Assembly (NCBI GenBank): GCA_022592435.1
Contig: JABYQS010000060.1
Location: 62,001-126,000, forward strand
Length of the DNA stretch: 64,000 nucleotides
Source: Cerioporus squamosus
Lineage: Eukaryota > Basidiomycota > Agaricomycetes > Polyporales > Polyporaceae
Direction of reading: 5' to 3'
A program made the position numbers and the translations under genes. Positions 9,567 to 20,807 of this stretch are shown piece after piece; the first letter of the stretch is position 1; each line of letters starts with the position of its first letter. A model generated the notes under the pieces. The model had not been told where the DNA came from and did not search any database. It saw nothing but the letters and a program-made list of their open reading frames with translations.

Positions 9567-12500
9567 TTACTCGTCAATGTCCATCTCCGGGTCCCGGCTC
9601 CCTAGCGCTAGTGCATAGCCCATCTTCTCCATCACAAAATACTTCCGCCCAGCGTGCAAATGACGATGATCGTTCTTGTACTCGTCCAAAGTGATAACCT
9701 TGTCCGGTATCATCCCCACGACTGCCCGAATAGACTTAATATTAATGACACGGATCGCCTCGTCGCCGCGATGCTCCATCAGCTCGATTGTCTTGGACGA
9801 TTTCTGGTAGAGCAGCGCGTCGCGTGGGGCGAAGACCGAGACAATGGCGACGGGCTGTCGAGCGCGGCGTGTGATACAGAAGTACTGGACTTCTCCGACG
9901 TGGATATTCCCATCGCTATCTACGAACTGACATACCCCCATCAGCTTTCTGATGAATATCTGCCGCATGTCGGATTAACAACATACCTTCACGCACCGGG
10001 CCATCCGCAGCCGACAAAGCGGCTTCTGACACTCCTTCCATGCAGATCGGGCCACCTGGTTGTTTGGAAGTCGAACGCGTGCCCAGCGGCGCACCTTGAG
10101 AGTGAACTCGTCTCGTGTCCGACCGTTAAGAGCGTCCGGGTCGACCTCTGAATAGTACACATGGAAGGCCGCGCTCTCAGCAGGTGTACAAGGAGAGGCA
10201 TGACGTTGCAGGGCTCTGAGTAGATCGTAGTCGTCTCCGAGAGCCATGGCACCTCGCGGTAGGCGGCGGGGATCTTGATGACGATCCAGCGAAGGGAGTA
10301 GTGCCATGAGTGCCTGAATACCAACCTCCCGTGCCACCACCGCAGAGAGGTTTGCGAAGGGGTTCGAGTGCTGCTTGACTTGAGGAAAGAGAATCCCGAA
10401 CTCGCGCTCCATAGGGAACTGTGTGCGACAGACCAGGGAGCCCTTGGCCACGACTTGATCGGGAGCGTGCCACATCTTGTGAATAACTGGACGGACGACA
10501 TGCAGCTTGTCAGGGTCCCGGCCATAGTAGATGTCCTCGAACTCCACAGTCGCCTCATCCAAGAGCCTGCGAGCCTCGACAAGATCGGCTGACGAGATGG
10601 TATACGCACTGAGCAGGCGAACAGCACGGACAGTCTTGCACAGTTGTGACCAGTGCTTCTCCGGAAGGTGTTTACGAAGCATGTTGGGTCCGTAGCCGAA
10701 GAGGTAGTTCTGCTTCTCGATGGCTTTGAAACCGCTGTTCATTTTGAGCGCGATATTTCGGGGTGCGCGGTCGAAGAAACCTGGGAGGAACGGGCGTGCC
10801 CACTCTACCTCAACGCCGTGACGGTCCCAAACCTCGTCCTGAAGGACGGCGCAGTCCCATGTTTTCGGGTCGGACTGTGTGCTGCCAGTGATTGTTCCGC
10901 GCCAGAGATCGAGCATGAGGTCGAAGTAGTTAATAGCACTCGTGTGCATCCAGTCCATTGAGAAACAGAGAGGAAGGGGGACGATACGGGACAGTCCGGA
11001 CCACAAGCTGGGCTTTGTGAGACCCGTGCCCTTCCGGATCTTGATGTACCGATTCTCATTCTCAGCTCCTAGCAGAAGCCGGAGATTGCGCTCATAGATC
11101 TGAGATGACGGCAGAGGGATCTCACCGAGCTGGATGTCGCGATGATCAGAGCCCCGAGGGACATTCCCAAGCGGCTTCTTGAGCACGGGGTAGTAGTGTG
11201 GACAGCCTCGCTTGTGTCGCCCTGGCAAGCCGCAGTAGGTTACGCACCCAAGGGCGCCGTGGTGGCCAACCATTCCCTCCATGAGAGCCATTGCAGGTCC
11301 GTCAGCTAGAGGGCCCGGAAGGAAAGGGCGTGAGACACGGAACGTGCGCGAATGTGCGTTCCAGACCTTGAGTCCTTGGTTCATGAGAGCGGACACATGG
11401 TAGAGGCCGGTGAAAATAAAAGAGTCCAGGTTCTGGGGGTGTTTGGGACCAGGAATGACCGCGCCAGGCATGACGAAACGCCTCTTGAAACGCCTGTCCG
11501 GGCTGAGGTTCTCGATGATCCAGATATATATCCAACAGTCGGACGTCTTGTTCCGGTATAGCTGGGCGCCATCAATCGAGAAGACCAGAACAACGTCGTC
11601 AGGACCAATGGTGCCACTGGCGAACGCCTCCATGAGCTCCGAGCCAGAATAAACATCAGTGTATTCCGGCGGCGAGGAGCCGGCGGGGGTGCGAGCGATG
11701 AGAGCCTGCGCAGCTCGATAGAGATACTCCATATCCTGGGCAACCTCGGGAGTGCGCATCAAGCACTGTAGGCCTGGTTCAGCGACCTTTTCACCTAGCT
11801 GTTCTTGGTGAATTATCGTTGATTGTGAACTTGTCACATGGATAGATAACACCGGATTTGAGCGTCTCGAAAGATCACTAAGTGGTGAATTCATGTATAT
11901 AGTGAGCACGATTTTGAAATAACTTACTATGTTTTTGCAGCCTGTATGAGCGGTTCTGGGGTCCTGGCATATTTATCAGGGTGAATTAATGGGTGTTCAG
12001 ACTATGATTGCAGGTACTAAATATATTCATTGTGCAGTAATACGACTACAGTACTAGAGTACACGCATACAGATGGCATAAGGGAGGCTGCATGTACAAT
12101 CCTCCACAGCGGCCGATAGCCCGGACGAAAGCCTCGATGTGCCCATGTGCCCAAGAGTGAAATGATGTACTCACCAATGGCCAATGTGCATCCTATACAT
12201 CACCATTTTGACCTGCGCGGGCAAGACGAGCTCAGCTAGCCGTAGTCCCAGTATGAAGCACCCTCGCCAGCCCCAAGTATGTAGCATGGACAAGCGAGAG
12301 CAGTTCCCCCTAGATACCTAGAACAGAGCCATAGCCAAGTGAGCCCCCAGAGAAAGTAACTAGAAAGCCGCAAGTGACCAGACGTGGAACCCAAGAGCAA
12401 CCCAAGAGAGAGGGAAGAGAGAGGGACATGAGGGAAGAGGACAAGTCGCCAGAAGGCGCAGAGACGACGGTTGTGAGGGAGGAAGCGCCGGGGTCGGAAT

Positions 12501-13879
12501 ACCGGCTGAGAGGAGCGCTTCGCGACCCGGGACTAACAAATCCCCATGTTGGATCCGGTATTGCGGAGCATGGCCTTTCACCAGCTTATAGCCACCCTCA
12601 ACTATCCCCCAACATTAGCGGTGAAACGGGCTTTTCACCAGATCACCTGGACCTGATCCCGAGGTTTCGGGCGCACAGTGAAGGTCTGTATCTGCGGGCC
12701 AGGGAGGATGGACGTGTAGGTCTGTCGTGGGACAAGGGGGGCGGAGTCGTTGACGACAGGCTTGTACCGTGGTTCCTGGCAGTACGAGCACTCGTCGTCG
12801 TCTTCGTAGGGACCTGTATATGCCATGCAACTGTTGATGCACATGTCGTCCACTACTTCTGACATCCCCGTGGCCTTGCGTATGAAGCTCTGTACCTACA
12901 TTTGAGTGTGAGCAAGTGTAGTGTGCATAATGAAGAAAGCCGAGTCCATGCCTTGTATAGCGACAAAATCTTGATATCCGGAGAGAACACCTTGAGGGCA
13001 TCTCGTATGACGTTGTAAGTCTCATTCGAGCCATTGCTCGTGGCGACATAGAGGTCGATCGAGAGCCTCACGAGCGGATCTCGTAGTGCAAACTCCTCGG
13101 CCGGTGGTTTCTTGAGGCGCCGCTGGTCCTTCGCGTTCATCCGACTGTTCTCAATCTTCGCGTTCTTCAGCAGCTCGATGTACTCGAGGGTCTTCTTTGC
13201 ATCCTCACGGCGGACCACCGGTGTGGGCGGCTCATTTGCCTCCGCAGGTCGTGCAGAAGGATCTGTACACTGTGTGAATGGCGAGAAGAATCGCCTTGCC
13301 TGCACTAGCATACCTGCAGCTGGCCCCTGTTCGTCGTCATCGTCGTCTGGGAGCGGACCCGCTTGCTCGTCAGGCAGCGGAGGTAGAGGGTTTCTCCCAG
13401 GGAGCGGACCCGGTGGCGGGTTGTCGAGATTCATGAGTTGCTCCTCCTCATCAGGATCACCGTGGTCCTAGATATGCAGTCAGAACCGGAGTGTAAACGC
13501 AAAAATATACCACACATACCTCTTCCTGCATGCGTCCTGGCCCCAACTGACCTGAGTGATCGCCTGAGTGGCCCGCTGCGGACTCGTCTGACGAGTCTGA
13601 TTCCGTCGCGGTCTCCACGCGTCTGCGCTTGCGGCGCTGTTGACGAGAACGCGTGAGCGTGTGCTTCGTGCGGGTAGTGTTGCGTGTGCGCGCCGATGAA
13701 CCCGCTTCTGGCTGAGTGTGATTCTGGTTCAGATAGTCTCTAAGAGACCGTACTTGCACCCGGTACGGTTGGTGCTCCATCCAGGTACGGAATGTGACTT
13801 CTTTCTTGCCGCGGCAGAAGTGCCAGCATGTGCACTCGTAGCGTTGAGGTTGTTCGTCGTTTTCGCGAGGCTCAGGCAT
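9567..13879 (-). CDS. Plavaka/Tnp2-type (CACTA-like) transposase, 1060 residues
   Basis: Six exons (13520-13879, 13314-13467, 12952-13262, 12677-12895, 9987-11765, 9567-9926) close to 1060 residues with no stop. The N-terminus has a C-x-C-x3-C...H finger (YECTCWHFC, WMEHQ), basic patches and an acidic linker. Then follows DMCINSCMAYTGPY with a second Cys cluster (CSYC). The catalytic core holds FSIDGAQLYRNKTSDCW with an Asp typical of the RNase-H fold, FIFTGLYHVSAL, GLPGRHKRGCPHYYP, and later DLMLDLWRG. The short C-terminal domain is separated by a 60 bp intron. These motifs match basidiomycete proteins annotated as Tnp2/Transposase_21 or Plavaka. Oddities: the third intron (12896-12951) has a GC donor, and the fourth (11766-12676) is 911 bases because of an insertion into a 67 base intron. 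The frame is uninterrupted, so the element may be active. Confidence 0.88.
11796..12630 (-). mobile_element. Nested insertion inside transposase intron 4, possible solo LTR
   Basis: CTTTTCACC occurs at 11787-11795 and at 12631-12639. Deleting the sequence between leaves a normal 67 base intron with a CTGAAC branch site, so about 835-844 bases were added. On the minus strand the inserted part starts near TGTTGGGGGATAG and ends CCAAGAACA, a TGTT/AACA pair preceded by GCTAA and followed by GCTAG. That would suit a solo LTR with an imperfect 5 bp duplication. It contains a pyrimidine-rich tract and no coding frame. Whether it is an LTR or a non-autonomous element with 9 bp duplication is open. 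Confidence 0.6.
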
Positions 13880-14192
13880 CGTCCAAATGGGTGTGCGTTG
13901 ATTGCAATGGTAGTCGTAGCATACAAAGTATAACCTCAGGCAAGACGGCGACAGGTACACTACCCAAAACGGACATGCAAGCGCTCTCCCAGCGCTACAC
14001 ACTGTCGACGCACCGTGCGTCGCACACGGAATCGCGCACGCTGCGTGGATTGCTCTTGCAACGCGCGTTGATGCAGCGTTTGTGGGGTGCTGTGCGCGCG
14101 TCGCTGCGTCGTCTCACGTCGACGTCGTGTTGTTGCGCTTCCGTGCGCGTGTGGCGGCGGACTGCGGCAGAGACGCCCCACCGTGGCTTTCC

Positions 14193-15705
14193 TCAGCAGC
14201 TCCTGGCGTCTCCTGCCGGAGTCATTTTCCACTGGGATTGATCTTCGGAGCTACCCGGCATCGAAACCTCCGCCCTTCTAACAGAAGGGATCATATGCAA
14301 GATGTTGCGGGAGCATTGTCGTATGTCAATCTCTTCAAGGTAATGCGGTCGTGATGTGTATCCTCCGGCAACAGAGCGCCAGACTGCGCCGTCTAGATCT
14401 GCACCGAGCTTCAGGGAGAACCTCTTCGCGCCTGACTGCGAGAAGGCTCCCACAATGTCCTCCTGTCCGCGGCATGTCAGCGCGTCGATAGCCGCAATAC
14501 GCCTACATCCACTGACCATAGAGCGTTCCAGTACGCCGCGCGGGTTCCGCGTGATTCTGGCGTTGGGGAGCGGTAGGGTTACTGTGTTCGAGTCGATCTG
14601 GCATTGAGCTTTCTCGAGAGCATGGCTGATCGCAGACCGGTCAACGCCCTGGTAGTAGAAGTGCAACTCCACTCTCTTTGGGCGGACATCGGAAAGCACC
14701 AAGGGTAGCAGTTTTATCTCGTGCGCCCGGTAGTAGTTGTCCGAGTCGGGCGCGTGAAGTCCGACGTGCAGCACCAAGTGGCGGACCGGGCAAGAAAGCC
14801 CGAGGGTCCATACGTCGCCAACGATGCCCTCGACACACTCCAGAGTATCCCAGCAGCGATTGCTGGCTTGGACACTCTTGTTAGACAGACGAACGGCCCG
14901 AGAAGGCCAGCAATAGCCATCGTCAAGCCCGAAGTTGGGCTCCCTCGTGATAGTGAGATGTGTCAGACGGGGGAATGCGTAACAGTACGGCCATATCTTC
15001 AGCATGTCCATTCTCCAAGCGAAGACATTCAGCGTCGCAAGCTTTGGATGGGGACGTCCTCGCAACAGGTCTTTCGCGTCTTGCACTGCGTCACGAAATG
15101 TAAAATGCTGGCGTGCGCCGGGTGTCAAGCATGTAATCCGGAAGAATATGAATGACACTCACATGCAGACTCGGCATGTCCAGGACCTGGAGTACCGATC
15201 TATAATGGTTACTCCTACATCCGATCGCGAAGTCTTGCACAGAGGAGAGCGTTGCGACAGCGACCAAGAGATCCCCATGACTGTACAAGAGCTCACCATC
15301 TTGAACAGAAAGCCTCGTGAGGTTGATGAGTCTGGGCATGAGGCTCGCCAGCAGTAACGCCACGGAAGAGGATAGCGTGCCGGTAGCATTGATCGTGAGA
15401 TCCCGCACGCAAGCTGTCCTGCAACCGTCATCTGCAAGGCAGAAAGCAACGAAGGCGGCAACATGTCGCCGTGTCTCGAGAGTGATGGCTCCCGACGCGA
15501 GTAGCTTTCCTCCTTCGTGGTACAGAGTACGGGAGAAGCGCATCATCCCGGCGATCGTTCGCTGACCTCTGACGAAGTCAGACTCGAATTCAACAAATCG
15601 GCTGTCTTCTTTGGGCGGACGACTGGACGGCTCCGTATATCGCTGAATGGGAGAATCCACGACGAGGATGCCCATGATAATGCAGAGCACATCATCGTTC
15701 AACAT
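14193..15705 (-). CDS. F-box/LRR-like protein, C-terminus replaced by transposon sequence
   Basis: Exons 15163-15705, 14517-15107 and 14193-14462 close to 467 residues. The N-terminus MLNDDVLCIIM is F-box-like, followed by FSRTLYHEGGKLL and leucine-rich segments (RLINLTRLSV, PRLTHLTIT, SVRRAEVSM). The third exon originally ran on past 14244. The transposon inserted there, so the last 14 codons plus the stop (KMTPAGDARSC at the end) are read from its inverted repeat. About 20 native residues are lost to 5013-5081. The introns sit at the same places as in the paralogue at 15.96 kb. F-box proteins usually bind SKP1 and choose substrates for ubiquitylation; the substrate is unknown. The protein may still work, as only the extreme C-terminus is changed. 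Confidence 0.75.
14204..14236 (-). repeat. Right terminal inverted repeat of the transposon
   Basis: Reverse complement of 5082-5114 with one mismatch. It also encodes the tail of the interrupted F-box-like gene. Confidence 0.9.
14237..14243 (+). repeat. Target-site duplication, right copy (ATTGATC)
   Basis: Identical to 5075-5081 and directly adjacent to the right inverted repeat. Confidence 0.85.
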
Positions 15706-15963
15706 TCTGCTCAGCAGACGTCAGATGTCGGCCTTCGCCATACGATCACATAGAAGGTAGAGTCAGTACTCACTTCGCCAGAGGAGGATCGCGGTAGGAC
15801 CGAAGACGTCGCCCTGTGAATGAAGGTTTTGAGACAAGGACGTACTTGTGTCGCCACATCGAGGAGACGCGCCTCGAACTGGTTGAGGCGGTATTTTCCC
15901 ATACACCCACAAACGTAAGCGGTCCAATGCGCTGCGATACATGAAATCCAATCCATTCCATGG

Positions 15964-17371
15964 TCAGCACGTGTGGATATGACCAGGAAGCACCACATCT
16001 GATAAAGAGGGTATCTCTTGTTGAAGGTCCTGCACCCAGCCCTTGATGTCGACGTCGTCCGGCCACCCTGCCTGCGAATGCTCCGTGCACAACTCCGCGC
16101 CCCACTCGTCGATGTTACCCAGCCTCAGCCGGAACCTTCTCACCCCCGACGACGCGAAGCATCGCGCGACATGCTCCTATACGCATTTAACATTCTGGAG
16201 GACTGTGACGCTATGCGGGTACACTCACCACACGCGACTTCATCACGCCGATCTCTCGGTTGCTCATGGGCAGAGTGACTGTCAGGGTCTCTAGCGAGAC
16301 AGGGACAGGGACGAGCTGCCTCAGGAAGCCGTTGCCCGCCAACGTCAACTCCAGCACATCAGGACGGACGTCCATGAGCACCTCCGGCAACATGCGCAAG
16401 TCCCTGTCGGGCGGTACGTACAGCACCAGCCGCTTGACTTTGCACGTCAACCCGAGTACCCAGGCCGTTGGAAGGTCGGTGTCAAGCTCCTCCAGGACCT
16501 CCCAACTTCGGCCATCTGCCTGAGCGGTTTGATTGATGCAGCGGACGTTCTGAGTATCTCGCGCCCCGCCTAGCGCCCCGAAGGCAGGGTGACTGGGGTA
16601 TCTTGAGTCACGGTCTCGGAGGGCGGCGTAGGTGACACTGAGACGCGACACGTGAGGGAAGACGCGGATGTACGGGTCGAGAATCAGGATATCCATCCAG
16701 AGATAAGTGATGTTCAGCGTCGACAGCCCTGCGAAGGTTCGAACACCCGTCCTTAGTTGCCTCGGAACGACTATCTCAGACAACGTGAGAGTCTAGAAAC
16801 CCGTTCGGAGAGAAGGTTAGCCACACACGCTGGACTCCCGGAGGCAGGTTACTCACGCGCAGATTGGATTGGAGGGTGATGAGGAGTTCCGCGGAGGTAC
16901 TTCCCCTTAGCAGAGTCAAGTCTTCTAGGGACGTCAATGACGCGAACGCCTTTGCCAATGCACCGTATCCGCGCAGGAGAAGATCCGCACGGGCAAGTGT
17001 GAGCTTCTTTATGCCTGTAAACCTGGGAACAAGTTCCGCGAGGGACAACGCTAGAGCAGGCGACAACGGAGGGTTGATGAAGGTGAGGTCGCGGACATAC
17101 GTCGCCCTGGAACCATCCTCGGTGAGGCAGAAGTCGATGAAGGAGGAAACCTCTGAGCTGGTCCGGAGGACGACGTTGTGCGAGAGGAGGAGCTTCCCTC
17201 CCTCGTGATACAGTCGACGAGATAGGAGCATCATCTGCGCGGCAGTGGACCGGGCTGAGTCTACAACGAGGTCGGCCATAATGGCGATGAGGACGTCGTG
17301 GTTCAATGGCGTGGTCCTGGTCAAGTGTGAGCGTATGTGAGGCGGGGTACGAGGGATGGCAGCACTCACAT
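15964..17371 (-). CDS. F-box/LRR-like protein, 412 residues
   Basis: Exons 17370-17371, 16857-17316, 16229-16792 and 15964-16176 close to 412 residues. The start codon appears split: AT ends exon 1 and G opens exon 2, giving MTTPLNHDVLIAIM. No other in-frame ATG lies upstream. The F-box-like start is followed by LSRRLYHEGGKLLLS, CLTEDGSRATYVRDLTF and leucine-rich repeats (KKLTLA, STLNITYL, SRLSVTY, KRLVLYV, LELTLAG), then FASSGVRRFRLRLG. It is a close relative of the genes at 3.2, 14.2, 24.0 and 57.4 kb and lies in tandem with the first two on the same strand. Probably an SCF ubiquitin-ligase adaptor; the substrate cannot be inferred. Confidence 0.72.
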
Positions 17372-18034
17372 CTTCTCCCTGAGACAGTAGTGGTCGGTGG
17401 CAAAGAAGAGTGCTGAATATTAGGAAACTGGCAAGGATTTGGCGGTACTACTACCTGGAGCGAACCTGTTGGAACTCTATCAACTTCCCTAGATGAGTAA
17501 ACACACTCCTTTAAGCGATTAACTGAGCCTGCATCGCAACAAATCCGCTTGAGACCGTGATTCCGTGCGCCGAGGTGTCCTTGTACCCTTTTTGAGGGCA
17601 AAAATGCAGCATAAACTGGTTCAGCGGCCTCACGAAGGCCTCACAGAACGACATCTCGGCAGGGTAGGGTGAGAAGTTGCAGATGATCAATGATTATTAC
17701 CTCCGCAATAAAAACCAAGCTAGGCGGACGATTTCGTTACTCCCATAGAAACCCTACACCGAAGATACGGAGTATCAATTTTTTGTACGAAGCACTGGTG
17801 GGATATACGTACGACGGTTTGCGGTCAGGTTCATGGACGCCGAAGGTTAACGTCGAGTGCGGCGGTAACTCGAATTCGGACCGGAAGTGTACGCTGTCAC
17901 GTCACAGTCACAGCATAACGCGACGCGCATGCGGCGCTTACAGGCAAGCATACTGTAGAGCGAATCCCAGAGTCCGCGTAACCTCCTCCTTGTTCCTGTT
18001 CCTCCACCACCGCCTTCTCGTCTCTCTGCTCCTC
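17372..18034. other. Divergent intergenic region between F-box-like gene and PUP2
   Basis: 663 bases that should hold the promoters of both flanking genes. Only short ORFs with no similarity are seen. Confidence 0.5.
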
Positions 18035-19077
18035 ATGTTCTTGACTCGCTCAGAATACGGTACGACATATGGCACTTCACAACTTGCGCACTGTTAATCT
18101 GGCAACTAGATCGCGGTGTTAACACCTTCTCTCCGGAGGGACGTCTCTTCCAAGGTATGCACGCGTACATGCAACCCTGAACGCAGGGATGAACTGACTG
18201 ATCACAAACTAGTCGAGTATGCCATCGAGGCTATCAAGGTGCACAGACCTCTCGCATGCATTCACTTTCACGTCCTGAACACCCGATGCAGCTTGGCTCA
18301 ACAACCGTCGGCGTGCGCACACCCGAAGGCGTCGTCCTCGGCGTCGAGAAGCGCGTCCAATCCCCCCTCCTCGAGTCCTCCTCCATCGAGAAGATCATGG
18401 AGATTGACCGCCACCTCGGTTGCGCCATGTCTGGCCTCACCGCCGACGCACGCACGATGATCGACCACGCACGCGTGACCGCCCAGAACCACGCATTCAC
18501 CTACGACGAGCCCATCAAGGTCGAGAGCGTCACGCAGGCGGTGTGCGACCTTGCCCTTCGGTTCGGAGAGAGTGTACACGACGAGGACGCGATGATGAGT
18601 CGGCCGTTCGGAGTTGCGCTGTTGATTGCGGGGATCGACGAGTTGGGGCCACAACTGTGAGTACTCGCCCTATGGCTGTCTGTGCATCGGTACGATGGAG
18701 TTTGCGCAGGTTCCATACGGATCCTTCGGGTACCTTCGTCCGGTATGACGCGAAGGCGATCGGTTCGGGTTCAGAAGCTGCCCAGAGCGAGTTGCAGGAC
18801 AAGTGGCACAAGGTATGACTGTCCCTGGTCGACGCCCTACGCATCTGACATGGTGCTCTAGCAAATGACACTGCAAGAAGCCCAGATCCTCGTCCTGAGA
18901 GTATTGAAGCAGGTCATGGAGGAGAAGCTCGATCACCACAATGTTCAGCTCGCGCAGGTACGTTCATCAGTTGCAACGCCTTCTCTCTCCGATCTCACTT
19001 CGTTACAGGTAACACCAACGGGCGGCTTCGAGATCCTTGACGAGGTCCGCCTAAAAGAGATCGTCGACATCATGTAG
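18035..19077 (+). CDS. PUP2: 20S proteasome subunit alpha-5
   Basis: Seven exons (18035-18059, 18110-18154, 18213-18238, 18292-18656, 18710-18812, 18862-18957, 19009-19077) close to 242 residues, against about 241 for human PSMA5. The N-terminus reads [19 protein letters not shown] then [20 protein letters not shown], the alpha-subunit signature. It continues with [40 protein letters not shown] and a C-terminal LKEIVDIM. It forms part of the outer alpha ring of the 20S core that gates substrate entry. All introns are 49-58 bases with canonical ends. An intact housekeeping gene. Confidence 0.95.
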
Positions 19078-19283
19078 ACTCCGGACATGAATGCTCTCCT
19101 TGTCATCGCTGTACCTATACGCAATGTAAGTTGTCGGGTTTGGAAGTGTGGTTTTGGTTCGCCCTTAGGAGGTACGAATGCGCAGTCAAAGGTCTACACT
19201 GATGGATTTACGCGGGCAATCTATGGCTACAAGGTGCATTCTATCTACTGCTTCCACAAAGTCTCTGCTCGCCTCTCCCCCGC

Positions 19284-20551
19284 TTACTTCGGCTCGAAAT
19301 CCTCTACAGTCTCGTAGAACTCCTTGATCAGCCGCTTCTGCGCGTCGACACCTTTCTCCGTCTGCTCCCACAAGCCCACCAAATCAGCATATCAAGACTT
19401 ACATGCAAATGATAGACGCACCTCAGTGTCTCCGATCTTACGCATAACCATATGTTTGCGACCCCAGAGCACCTCCTCGTTGACATCATTGTCCAGAGGC
19501 GCGTCGTGCCCGCCCGCTACCAAGCAACCTGCTTCTTGCGCGATGATGGCTCCAGCACAGATGTCCCAGGGCCTACCATGTCATTCAGCATATGACCGCG
19601 TTGCGAGTACTTACTATGACACGTACCATGTCCCGATCTCCCTGTCAATGCACCAGCAGGTGTCAGCCTCGCACTCACCAACGCACACAAGTCTCCAACG
19701 CACCAGTACAAGTCCAACCCGCCCTGCGCAACAAGTCCATAGTTCAGCGCCGCGCTCCCCAGCGACCGCAACGAATGCGCCATCTTGCCCTTCACGACGC
19801 CCGTCTTCGGGTCGCCCGCAAGCCGCTTGAACGACTCGCCCTTCTTCTCGACCATCTCGAGCGAGCGGTCCGACCCCCACTCGATGCCGATCAGCGCCTG
19901 CGAGAGCGAGGGCAGCGGGCGCGGCGGGTCCGCGAGCGGGAGCCGCGCAGCGGGGCGCGCGCCCTGTGCAAGGAACGCGCCGCCGCCCTTCGTCGCGGTG
20001 TAGAGCTGGTCGAGGAAGGGGTTGTAGATTACCCCGAGCACGGGGCGCTTGAAGGAGATGAGCCCGAGCGAGATGCACGAGTGCGGGAAGCCGTGGATGA
20101 AGTTCGTCGTCCCGTCTGCCCCAGTGTCGCGCACGGTCGGTGGCGGAGTATGGAGTAGAGATAGAACGAGTACGCACCGATGGGGTCGACGCAGAACGTC
20201 GGCTCGTCCGTCATCTCGGGGCGCGAGCCCGCAGCGAAGGACTCCTCGCCGATGCTGGCCACCGACTGGGTCAGGATCCCTCCTCTTGCGATCGCGCGCG
20301 CAGAGAGAACGGCATGACACTCACAACTTATAGTCCGGGAACTTCTCAGCCAGCCTGGTCTTGACGAGCCGCTCGACCGCGACATCATACTCCGTGACGA
20401 GATCTACCGAGTTCTTCTTCTCGTCTGCTGCACCCGACGAGCGGATCTTCGCGGAGCCCTCGAGGATGAGCTCGCCCGCCTCGCGCGCGAGCGCGACGGT
20501 GTAGTCGAGGATGGCTTGGAGCTCAGCTTGTGTGAGCGGGACGTTGGCCAT
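19284..20551 (-). CDS. Inositol monophosphatase family protein
   Basis: Six exons (20325-20551, 20178-20254, 19704-20115, 19627-19641, 19422-19572, 19284-19361) close to 319 residues. One exon is only 15 bases. Family motifs appear in order: SVDLVTEYD, FIGEES (metal ligands), DPIDGTTNFIHGFP (metal-binding DxxDGT), GSAALN, and PWDICAGAIIAQEAG (the WDxxAG metal motif). The enzyme hydrolyses myo-inositol 1-phosphate with Mg2+, supplying inositol for phosphoinositides. Fungal relatives include the QutG type of quinate clusters, but there is no such cluster here. It is convergent with PUP2, about 200 bases apart. Intact. Confidence 0.92.
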
Positions 20552-20807
20552 AGTGAATGTATGCGTGTGCAGGTCGAGGAGGATGGTGGGACGAAACCAG
20601 TCAACTTGCTGCTACTCGCATACTTATGTATGTCGGAGCGCGCACGTTGGTGCATTCCGATCGATGACGGCACAACGGGGCGCGCGCACACGACAACTCA
20701 GAAAGAAGGGTGCAGATGCTATTTGATACAGCGCAGGCGAACTGATTATGCCGTAGTGCTATAGTGGCGAAATGGTGTACGTAGTGTAGGGTACTTGCGT
20801 GATGTCA

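Larger units (their letters stand above)
5082..14236 (-). mobile_element. Complete Plavaka/Tnp2-type DNA transposon, 9.15 kb
   Basis: The ends are inverted repeats of 33 bases with one mismatch, beginning CCCAGTGGAAAATGACTCCG. Both are flanked by the direct repeat ATTGATC. Subterminal direct repeats (CCGTGGCTTTCC at 5132-5143 and 14181-14192; AGAGACGCC near both ends) are what such elements usually carry. Inside are one intact transposase gene (9567-13879), two accessory genes (5622-8278 and 8420-9521) and a nested insertion (about 11796-12630). Removing the element plus one ATTGATC restores the reading frame of the host F-box-like gene, which independently fixes both ends. The transposase class is recognised from memory of basidiomycete 'Tnp2/Plavaka' proteins. 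A 7 bp duplication is not the 3 bp usual for plant CACTA elements. Confidence 0.9.

Noticed and set aside
12374..12862. 162-codon plus-strand ORF within the transposon
   Set aside because: It crosses the nested insertion and antisense of a transposase exon; not a gene.
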